From: Pseudomonadota bacterium | GTDB taxonomy: Bacteria > Pseudomonadota > Gammaproteobacteria > Xanthomonadales > Xanthomonadaceae | Length of the DNA: 13,625 nucleotides | Direction: 5' to 3' | Assembly: GCA_023461075.1 (NCBI GenBank) | Contig: JAEWNY010000096.1 | Location: 1 to 13,625 of the forward strand | Part shown: in pieces, positions 7,375 through 13,203 of the stretch | How the letters are laid out: each line of letters opens with the position of its first letter | How positions within the stretch are numbered: the first letter of the stretch is position 1 | Translations under genes and position numbers: made by a program | The notes under the pieces: model-generated | Told to the model about the DNA's origin: nothing | Seen by the model: the letters and a program-made list of their open reading frames with translations, nothing else | The model's database searches: none

Positions 7375-8061
7375 TCACGCCAGGCAGTTGCGGATCGCGG
7401 CCTCGAAATCCACGCGTGCGGAGGCGCTGGCCGGCATCGCGTGCAGCGCCTCCACCGCCTGCCGCAATCGGCTCGCACCGACGAAGCCGCAACTGGCCTT
7501 CAGCCGATGCAGTTCGCCAAGTGCGGCCTCCACATCGCCGGCGTCCAGCGCCGCCGTGACCGCCTTGTGTTGCTTCGGCAGTTCGTCGCGGAACAGGACA
7601 CGCAGTGTCGCCATCGATTCGGCATTGCCGTTCAGCGCGCGCAATGCCGCGGCATCGTCCCAGCTGGCGATGGCATCATCCATCACCAATCCGCACCGGA
7701 TCGCCGCCTGCCATTCGGCGATGGGCAATGGCTTGGCGATCGCCGCATCGAAGCCGCTGGCGCGCAAGGCGGCGAGTTCCTCGGGCAGTCGTGACGCGGT
7801 ATGCGCCAGCGCATAAGGCCACGGACGCGGCGTGCGTTCGCGCAGGCGCGCGAGCAGAACGATGCCGCTGCCATCGGGCAGGTGGGCATCGATCAGCCAG
7901 GCGTCGTATTGGTTGGATATCGACGAGGCCAGCGCTTCTGCGACTGATGCGGCTTCGTCCACCATCGCCGGCAAACCCCGCGCCGCTTCAGCCAGGTAGG
8001 CGCGGCTCACCGGATCGTCCTCTACCAGCAGCAAGCGGGGATTCATTCCGCCATCGCGCAT
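7375..8061 (-). CDS. Stand-alone receiver (REC) + Hpt phosphotransfer protein
   Basis: This 228-residue protein joins two phosphorelay modules and has no DNA-binding or enzymatic output domain. The receiver domain (about 8-125) has the acidic pocket VEDD (13-16), phosphoacceptor Asp58 in LIDAHLPDG, Thr88 and Lys110 (AKPL). The Hpt domain (about 130-228) has phosphohistidine His185 in ELHRLKASCGF, the HxLK(G/A)S signature. It is probably a phosphate shuttle between a hybrid kinase and another regulator; no kinase lies in the window. I chose the ATG ending at 8061 because GAGGA lies 8 bases upstream. An internal ATG at 8044-8046, which would begin MNPRLLLVEDD, is possible. The gene converges on recO and diverges from the YdbH-like operon with 19 bases between start codons. 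The modular call is firm; the partner proteins are unknown. Confidence 0.9.
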   Translation of the reverse strand: MRDGGMNPRLLLVEDDPVSRAYLAEAARGLPAMVDEAASVAEALASSISNQYDAWLIDAHLPDGSGIVLLARLRERTPRPWPYALAHTASRLPEELAALRASGFDAAIAKPLPIAEWQAAIRCGLVMDDAIASWDDAAALRALNGNAESMATLRVLFRDELPKQHKAVTAALDAGDVEAALGELHRLKASCGFVGASRLRQAVEALHAMPASASARVDFEAAIRNCLA

Positions 8062-8069
8062 CGTGCTTA

Positions 8070-8074
8070 TCCTC
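8070..8074 (-). promoter_or_regulatory. Ribosome-binding site of the REC-Hpt gene
   Basis: On the minus strand GAGGA stands 8 bases before the ATG whose first base is 8061. This favours that start over the ATG 15 bases further in, which has only GGCGGA directly against it. The site lies in the 19-base gap shared with the divergent YdbH-like gene. Confidence 0.6.
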
Positions 8075-8080
8075 GCCGGG

Positions 8081-10126
8081 ATGTCCTTGCGCATCCTACG
8101 CCGGTCGCTCGTCGTGTTGCTCGCACTTGCTTGCGCGCCGGCATGGGCGCGTTCGGCCAGCGCGCGCATCGAGCGGGTGGTGACCCCGGTGGCAGTCATG
8201 GAAGGCGTGCGGGCGCGGCTGGATTGGCCCGCCACGGCCACGCAGGGACAGCTCACCCTGCAGGCGCGCCAGGTGCGGGCAACGGACTTGGGGTATCGAT
8301 TCGAGAACCTGGTCTGGCGTTGCCCCCTGCGCCGCGCGCCGCGCAATGGCTGGCGTTGCGAGGGGGTGCTCGCCGCGCCCGGCAGGGCGCCGTTCAATCT
8401 CGCCCTGCATTTCGATGACGCCGGCACCGATGCCCGCCTGGTCCGTGGCGATGCGCGATTGGCCCTGCAGCGTCGCGCCGCGACACCCGACCTCACCCGC
8501 ATCGACCTGACCCGGGTGCCGGTGCAATGGGCCGAGGCGATGGCCGCGCAGGCATGGCCGGGCGGGCGTTTCACTCAAGGCCGGCTTGATGGATCGCTGG
8601 CGATCACCGCGCCGAAGAATGCGCCGCTGCGCGTGCACGGGCCGCTGGCGCTGTCGAGCGCGGCATTGCAATCCGGAGATGGCAGTCTGCTGGCTGAAAA
8701 CCTGGACGCGCGCCTGAACGTCGATTACCGGACCCGTGCCGGACGTTCGCAATTGGCGCTGGACGGGACGCTCTCGGGCGAAGCGCTGTTCGGCGAGACT
8801 TATCTTGGCTTGGGCGGACCGCCGGTGCGCATGCTCCTGCGCGGCGAGAAATCAGCGGGGCAGGGCTGGCGACTGCCGCGCATCGAGTGGCGTGATGGCG
8901 CGACGCTGGCAGCACATGGCAGTGCCGCGTTCGGCAACGACGCGTCCTTGTCCGCACTCGACATCGCCTTCGAAAGCGCCGATGCCAGCGGCCTGCGCGA
9001 CCGCTACCTGAGCGGCTTCCTCGGCAAGATGGGCATGGCCGATGTCGAACTGTCCGGCGCGTTGGCCGGCGACATCCGCATGGCAGGTGGCCGACTGCAA
9101 CGCGTGCAGGCCAGCTTGCATGGCGTCGACCTCAACGATCCGCGCGAGCGCTTCCAGTTGCGCGGTCTGGCCGGATCGCTGGCGTTCTCCGGCAACGCGC
9201 CGGTCGATTCGCAACTGCGTTGGCAACAGGCACGCATGTACGGGCTCGATTTCGGCGCAACGACCCTGCCATTCCGCAGCGCCGATGGCGTGCTGGTGCT
9301 GCAGCGCTACGCCCAGGTGCCGTTGTTCGGGGGCCGCATCGACATCCACGACCTGCGCATCCTGCCGCCTGCCGATGGCTCCGGGCTGCAGATGGAATTC
9401 GGGCTGGCGCTCGACTCGGTGGACCTGGGCGAGATGGCCAAGGCATTCGGGTTGCCGGAATTCCACGGCGAACTCCATGGCGAAATCCCCAAGGCGCGCT
9501 ATGCCAACGACATGCTGACCTTCGACGGCGGGCTGTCCCTTGGCATCTTCGAAGGCGCGATGCAGGTCACCAACCTGGCGATGGAGCGGCCGTTCGGTAC
9601 CGCGCCTACCTTGAGCGCCGACATCGATTTCGACGACATCGACCTGTTGCGGCTGACCGAGGTGTTCGACTTCGGCAGCATCAGCGGCAAGCTGGACGGC
9701 TACATCCACCACCTGCGCCTGGTCGATTGGACGCCGGTGCAGTTCGATGGCGCCTTGGTCACCGACCGCAAGCCCGGCGTGCGCCAGCGCATCAGCCAAC
9801 GCGCGGTGCAGAACATCTCCAGCGTGGGCGATGCGAGCTTCGTGTCCAGCCTGCAGGGCCAGCTGATCGGGCTGTTCGATGATTTCGGCTATCGCCGGCT
9901 CGGGATCCGCTGCCAGCTGAACAACACCGTCTGCGCGATGGGCGGGCTGGCCGATCTGGACGAGGCGCACACGCCGCGTTCAGATTCGTCCGGTTTCAAT
10001 ATCGTCGAAGGTGCCGGCCTGCCGCGCCTGACCGTGGTCGGTTACAACCGCCGGGTGGATTGGCCCACCCTGGTGGAGCGGCTGAAGGCGGTCGGCCAGG
10101 GCGAAGTCAAGCCGGTCATTGAATAA
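8081..10126 (+). CDS. YdbH-like AsmA-type protein, probable intermembrane phospholipid transport
   Basis: The 681-residue protein resembles the YdbH family, whose E. coli member (879 residues) acts with TamB and YhdP in moving phospholipids to the outer membrane. The N-terminus is basic and then hydrophobic (LRILRRSLVVLLALACAPAWA), with a plausible signal peptidase site after Ala23. If it is not cleaved, it would be an inner-membrane anchor. The rest is rich in alternating polar/hydrophobic beta-strand patterns, as expected for a long lipid-binding groove. The conserved C-terminal region begins near 527 (FDFGSISGKLDGYI...LVDWTPVQFD). Two close Cys pairs, Cys81/Cys93 and Cys611/Cys618, could form disulfides. 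The ATG at 8081 is preferred over a GTG at 8063. The family call is strengthened by the DUF1318 gene 32 bases downstream, as in the E. coli ydbH-ynbE-ydbL cluster. It is markedly shorter than the E. coli protein. Confidence 0.8.
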   Translation: MSLRILRRSLVVLLALACAPAWARSASARIERVVTPVAVMEGVRARLDWPATATQGQLTLQARQVRATDLGYRFENLVWRCPLRRAPRNGWRCEGVLAAPGRAPFNLALHFDDAGTDARLVRGDARLALQRRAATPDLTRIDLTRVPVQWAEAMAAQAWPGGRFTQGRLDGSLAITAPKNAPLRVHGPLALSSAALQSGDGSLLAENLDARLNVDYRTRAGRSQLALDGTLSGEALFGETYLGLGGPPVRMLLRGEKSAGQGWRLPRIEWRDGATLAAHGSAAFGNDASLSALDIAFESADASGLRDRYLSGFLGKMGMADVELSGALAGDIRMAGGRLQRVQASLHGVDLNDPRERFQLRGLAGSLAFSGNAPVDSQLRWQQARMYGLDFGATTLPFRSADGVLVLQRYAQVPLFGGRIDIHDLRILPPADGSGLQMEFGLALDSVDLGEMAKAFGLPEFHGELHGEIPKARYANDMLTFDGGLSLGIFEGAMQVTNLAMERPFGTAPTLSADIDFDDIDLLRLTEVFDFGSISGKLDGYIHHLRLVDWTPVQFDGALVTDRKPGVRQRISQRAVQNISSVGDASFVSSLQGQLIGLFDDFGYRRLGIRCQLNNTVCAMGGLADLDEAHTPRSDSSGFNIVEGAGLPRLTVVGYNRRVDWPTLVERLKAVGQGEVKPVIE

Positions 10127-10138
10127 TCGGTCATCGAA
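10113..10138 (+). repeat. Short direct repeat across the end of the YdbH-like gene
   Basis: CGGTCATTGAA (10113-10123) and CGGTCATCGAA (10128-10138) match at 10 of 11 positions with a 15-base period. The first copy lies in the last codons of the gene and the second just after the TAA stop. It may be a small duplication that moved the stop codon, or chance. Confidence 0.45.
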
Positions 10139-10158
10139 CAGGACTGGAGAATCGAATC

Positions 10159-10758
10159 ATGGCGATGAAACACTGGATGCCGTTGCCGGTCGCGGTGGCC
10201 TTGGCCGCCTGCGTCACCATCAATGTCTACTTCCCCGCCGCCGAGGCCAAGGAAGCGGCGAAGGAATTCGTGGAGAAGGTGATCGGCGAGGACGGTCAGC
10301 CGGTCGAGAAGCCGGGCAAGGGCGCAGCCGGTGGCATGGCGTTGCTCGAGCAGCGCGTCGACCTGTGGTCGCTGGTCGGCGTCGGCAGCGCGTATGCACA
10401 GGCCAAGCCGGACATCACCATCAACACACCTGCGATCCGCGCGATCCAGGCCAAGATGCAACAGCGCTTCGATGGCACCCTGCGTGCGGGCTTCGATGCC
10501 GGTGCGCTCGGTTTCAGCGGCGACGGCCTGGTGGTGGTGCGCGATGCCGGCAAGCTGCCGCTGAAGGATCGCGTCGCCATCAACAACGCGGTCGCGGACG
10601 ACAACCGCGACCGCAAGGCACTCTATCGCGAAGTCGCCGTCGCCAATGGCCATCCGGAATGGGAAGCGCAGATCCGCGACGTGTTCGCCAAGCAGTGGGT
10701 GGACAGCGCGCGCAGCGGCTGGTGGTATCAATCCGGCGGCAGCTGGAAGCAGAAATAA
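10159..10758 (+). CDS. YdbL/DUF1318 domain lipoprotein (YnbE-YdbL-like)
   Basis: This is a 199-residue predicted lipoprotein. Its signal peptide ends in the lipobox LAAC with Cys18; Val at +2 suggests outer-membrane sorting. The mature protein starts with a strand-like VTINVYF and an Ala/Lys/Glu helix (about 26-42), then a Gly/Pro linker. Residues about 92-197 form the DUF1318 (YdbL) domain: conserved DDNRDRKALYREVA and, at the end, SGWWYQSGGSWKQK. In E. coli, YnbE is an outer-membrane lipoprotein that contacts YdbH, and YdbL is a separate periplasmic protein. Here one polypeptide carries both a lipid anchor with a TIN strand and the YdbL domain. An internal SAYAQA (77-82) looks like the end of an old signal peptide. 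The start is supported by GGAGA 8 bases upstream. It is in an operon with the YdbH-like gene. Confidence 0.82.
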   Translation: MAMKHWMPLPVAVALAACVTINVYFPAAEAKEAAKEFVEKVIGEDGQPVEKPGKGAAGGMALLEQRVDLWSLVGVGSAYAQAKPDITINTPAIRAIQAKMQQRFDGTLRAGFDAGALGFSGDGLVVVRDAGKLPLKDRVAINNAVADDNRDRKALYREVAVANGHPEWEAQIRDVFAKQWVDSARSGWWYQSGGSWKQK

Positions 10759-10772
10759 GCTAAGGAGAACCC

Positions 10773-11135
10773 ATGAATATTCGTAACGCAGGGGGCGCCT
10801 GTGCGCTCGGCATTGCCCTGTTTGCAGGCAACGCGGGTGCGCAGGCCATCGGCCCCGGCCAGCAGGCCAGCCAGTGCTTCGTCATCTACAAGATGGCTGC
10901 CGCGGCGCCCGGCAACGCCTCGCACAAGAAGGACATCGCGCAGCTTGGTCAGTTGATGTCGCGCACCATGCAGGACAACAAGGTCAGCAAGAAGCAATTC
11001 GACAGCTGGACCGGCGCATTGCTGGCGCGCATCGGTTCCAAGGACAAGCCTAACACCGCGGTGCTGGCCAAGGAGCGCGATGCCTGCAACAGCTTCGCCA
11101 AGGCGCGCTACACGCACTACATGGCGAAAAAATAA
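10773..11135 (+). CDS. Small secreted protein of unknown function in the YdbH-like operon
   Basis: I do not recognise a family for this 120-residue protein. It has a clear signal peptide (NIR, hydrophobic 8-19, AGA or AQA cleavage near 23-25). The mature part of about 96 residues is basic and probably mostly helical, with exactly two Cys (35 and 105) that could form a disulfide joining its two ends. It contains HKKDIAQLGQ and SKKQFDSWTG, with no membrane segment and no catalytic motif that I can name. It has the strongest ribosome-binding site in this operon (TAAGGAGA at 10761-10768), only 14 bases after the lipoprotein gene's last base, so it is very likely co-transcribed. A good terminator follows 20 bases after its stop. 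By position it is a candidate partner of the YdbH-like lipid transport proteins; that role is inference only. Confidence 0.85.
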   Translation: MNIRNAGGACALGIALFAGNAGAQAIGPGQQASQCFVIYKMAAAAPGNASHKKDIAQLGQLMSRTMQDNKVSKKQFDSWTGALLARIGSKDKPNTAVLAKERDACNSFAKARYTHYMAKK

Positions 11136-11155
11136 GCGGACAGCCGCGTAACGCA

Positions 11156-11185
11156 AGGGGCGTGCCAAAATGGCCGCCCCTTTTT
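11156..11185 (+). terminator. Rho-independent terminator after the YdbH-like operon
   Basis: AGGGGCG (11156-11162) pairs with CGCCCCT (11175-11181). Inside this, GCCA (11164-11167) pairs with TGGC (11171-11174) around an AAA loop, with one bulged T at 11163. The run TTTTT (11181-11185) follows at once. This is the classical intrinsic terminator layout and closes the three-gene operon. It ends only 13 bases before the rlmD start codon. Confidence 0.8.
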
Positions 11186-11198
11186 CGTTGAGGCCGAC

Positions 11199-12530
11199 GT
11201 GGCCCGCATCGACCAGACGCCTTTCGAAGTCCCGATCCTCGACCTCAGCCACGATGGTCGCGGTGTGGCCCGCCGCAGCGGCGGTGCCGCCGATGGCAAG
11301 ACGATGTTCGTCTCCGGCGCGCTGCCGGGTGAGCGGGTGATGGTGCAGCAAACCGCGCGTTCGCGCAGCTTTGATGAAGCGAAGACGCTGGAGGTGCTCG
11401 AGGCTTCGGATGATCGCGTCGAGCCGCGTTGCCCGCATTTCGGCGTCTGCGGCGGCTGCGTGCTGCAGCACCTGGCCGGGGACCGGCAGATCCTCGCAAA
11501 GGAGCGCGTGCTGCGCGAGAACCTGGAGCGCATCGGCCATGTCACGGCGAGCGAATGGCTGCCGCCGCTCAGCGGCGCGTCCTGGGGCTATCGGCGCAAG
11601 GGTCGTTTTTCGGTGCGCCGCGTGGAGAAGAAGGACAAGACGCTGGTGGGTTTCCGCGAGACCGATCCGCGCTTCGTCGCCGACATCGGCGAATGCCATA
11701 CCGTGGTGCCGGAGATCGGCTTCAACGTGGCCGCCTTGTCCGCGTTGGTGGATTCGATGGACGCGCGTCGGGTAATCCCGCAGATCGAGTTCATCGCCGG
11801 CGACGAGGCCATCGCCCTGGTGTTCCGCCACCTCGAGCCGCTGTCCGAGGGCGACCTCGCCAAACTGCGCTCTTTCGCCGCCGTACACGGCTTCGCCATC
11901 TTCCTGCAGCCCAAGGGCAATGACTCGGTGCATTCGCTGGACCATGCGGCAGCGCCGAAACTTTCGTTCCGGCTACCGCAGTGGGAGGTCGAGTTGCTGT
12001 TCCGGCCGCTGGATTTCATCCAGGTCAACGCGCGACTGAACGAGAAGATGATCGCGCGTGCATTGGAGTTGCTCGACGTGCAGCCGGGTGAGCGCGTGCT
12101 CGACCTGTTCTGTGGGCTCGGCAACTTCACCCTGCCTTTGGCGCGCGTCGTCGGCGAGGTGGTGGGCGTGGAGGGCGATGCCGGGCTTGTCGCAAGGGCG
12201 CGCGACAACGCCTTGCATAATGGCATCACCAACGCCGAATTCCAAAAGGCCGATCTCGCCACCGACCTGCGCCAGGAACCCTGGTTCAAGCGCGGCTTCG
12301 ACAAGCTGCTGCTCGATCCGGCCCGCGCCGGCGCCATCGAAGTCCTGAAGCAATTGCCGCTCGACGGCATCAAGCGCATCGTCTACGTCAGCTGCCATCC
12401 GGGATCGCTCTCCCGCGATGCCGGCTACCTGGTCAACGAGCGCGGCTGGAAACTGGCGAAGGCGGGGGTGATGGACATGTTCCCGCACACCGCGCATGTT
12501 GAGTCGATCGCAGTCTTCGAGAAGGGCTGA
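11199..12530 (+). CDS. rlmD: 23S rRNA (uracil-1939-C5)-methyltransferase RlmD
   Basis: RlmD uses S-adenosylmethionine to make m5U1939 in 23S rRNA. The 443-residue protein (E. coli 433) has a TRAM RNA-binding domain at about 8-70. It then has the four cysteines of the [4Fe-4S] cluster: Cys78, Cys84 and Cys87 in CPHFGVCGGC, and Cys166 in IGECH. The methyltransferase fold starts with VLDLFCGLGNFTLPLA (300-315, SAM binding), has LLDPARAG (371-378), and the catalytic nucleophile Cys399 in VSCHPGSLSRD. The usual SCNP is SCHP here, a variant I believe occurs in related bacteria. The start is GTG at 11199, with GAGG 5 bases upstream. The next ATG would remove much of the TRAM domain. Because the terminator ends 13 bases before the start, its promoter must lie in or around that hairpin. 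The CYTH gene follows after 3 bases. Confidence 0.95.
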   Translation: MARIDQTPFEVPILDLSHDGRGVARRSGGAADGKTMFVSGALPGERVMVQQTARSRSFDEAKTLEVLEASDDRVEPRCPHFGVCGGCVLQHLAGDRQILAKERVLRENLERIGHVTASEWLPPLSGASWGYRRKGRFSVRRVEKKDKTLVGFRETDPRFVADIGECHTVVPEIGFNVAALSALVDSMDARRVIPQIEFIAGDEAIALVFRHLEPLSEGDLAKLRSFAAVHGFAIFLQPKGNDSVHSLDHAAAPKLSFRLPQWEVELLFRPLDFIQVNARLNEKMIARALELLDVQPGERVLDLFCGLGNFTLPLARVVGEVVGVEGDAGLVARARDNALHNGITNAEFQKADLATDLRQEPWFKRGFDKLLLDPARAGAIEVLKQLPLDGIKRIVYVSCHPGSLSRDAGYLVNERGWKLAKAGVMDMFPHTAHVESIAVFEKG

Positions 12531-12533
12531 GGC

Positions 12534-13055
12534 ATGGGCATCGAGATCGAGCGCAAGTTCCTGCTGGCGAACGATGCGTGGCGCGTGAGCGTGCATCGCA
12601 CCATCGACATGGCGCAGGGTTATCTGAACGATGCCGAATCGGTGAATCGCGGCCTGCAGAACACCTCGGTGCGGGTGCGGATAGAGGGCGTTGATGCGCG
12701 GCTCAACATCAAGTCGCGCGAACTCGGCGCTTCGCGGCAGGAGTTCGACTATCCGATCCCGTTGGACGATGCGCGGGCGCTGATTGCGCTGTGCGTGGGC
12801 GGGGTGGTGGAGAAGCGCCGCCACCTGGTCGAGCACGGTGCGCATCTGTGGGAGATCGACGAGTTCCTCGGCGACAACGCCGGCTTGGTCGTCGCAGAGG
12901 TGGAACTGGACGCCGAAGACGAGGCGATCGCGATGCCGGCATGGGCCGGGGCCGAGGTCACCCACCTGCCGCGCTACTACAACCTCAACCTCGCCAGCCA
13001 TCCGTTTCGCGCCTGGTCCGGGGAAGAACGCGACGGCGCGCGCAGGAACGGTTGA
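12534..13055 (+). CDS. CYTH domain protein (putative inorganic triphosphatase)
   Basis: This 173-residue protein consists of one CYTH domain, a beta-tunnel fold that binds triphosphate groups with divalent metal. The N-terminal ExExK signature is EIERK (Glu4, Glu6, Lys8). Further tunnel residues are visible as SVRVRI (45-50), NIKSRE (58-63), EKRR (93-96), WEIDEF (106-111) and AEVELD (121-126). Small bacterial relatives such as Nitrosomonas NE1496 hydrolyse tripolyphosphate; adenylate cyclase or thiamine-triphosphatase activity occurs elsewhere in the superfamily. Tripolyphosphatase activity is therefore the best guess, not shown here. The gene begins 3 bases after rlmD and is surely co-transcribed, with AGAAGG in the rlmD tail acting as ribosome-binding site. 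No C-terminal CHAD domain is attached. A 148-base gap follows before nagZ. Confidence 0.88.
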   Translation: MGIEIERKFLLANDAWRVSVHRTIDMAQGYLNDAESVNRGLQNTSVRVRIEGVDARLNIKSRELGASRQEFDYPIPLDDARALIALCVGGVVEKRRHLVEHGAHLWEIDEFLGDNAGLVVAEVELDAEDEAIAMPAWAGAEVTHLPRYYNLNLASHPFRAWSGEERDGARRNG

Positions 13056-13090
13056 CCCCGGCTGCAGCGCGCGCCCGGGCAGCATCAAAG

Positions 13091-13129
13091 CGCCACGCAT
13101 CGACACCCGCTATGAACAGCCGCGTGGCG
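13091..13129. repeat. 8-base inverted repeat between the CYTH gene and nagZ
   Basis: CGCCACGC (13091-13098) is the exact reverse complement of GCGTGGCG (13122-13129), with a 23-base spacer. No T-run follows, so it is not a clear intrinsic terminator. The arms sit about 28 bases before a possible nagZ -10 box, so an operator-like site is also possible. Confidence 0.4.
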
Positions 13130-13156
13130 TGATTCGCGGCGGGCTGCGGCATCGGC

Positions 13157-13162
13157 GACAAT
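13157..13162 (+). promoter_or_regulatory. Possible -10 element for nagZ
   Basis: GACAAT lies 41 bases before the nagZ ATG, in the setting GGCGACAATGG. It resembles the GATAAT box before lepA (GCGATAATG). No -35 consensus is seen at the expected distance, so this is tentative. Confidence 0.3.
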
Positions 13163-13203
13163 GGACGCATCGTCGGCACCGGCCGACCCGGACGGAGTGT
13201 TCC

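Noticed and set aside
6177..7478. 433-codon minus-strand frame opposite era and recO (with similar ones at 4896-6173, 8852-9970, 10728-11945 and 11973-13106)
   Set aside because: All lie opposite well-supported genes and show the same biased, domain-free composition of antisense shadows.
8063..8080. GTG start for the YdbH-like gene
   Set aside because: It would put LILAG before an already complete basic-hydrophobic signal sequence; the ATG at 8081 is simpler.
8123..8137. Possible lipobox (ALAC, Cys18) in the YdbH-like protein
   Set aside because: The residues at -3 and -2 are in the wrong order for a lipobox, and a normal AWA cleavage site follows five residues later.
10119..10763. Plus-strand frame overlapping the DUF1318 lipoprotein gene
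   Set aside because: It is out of frame with a recognisable domain protein and is Arg/Gly-rich without domains.
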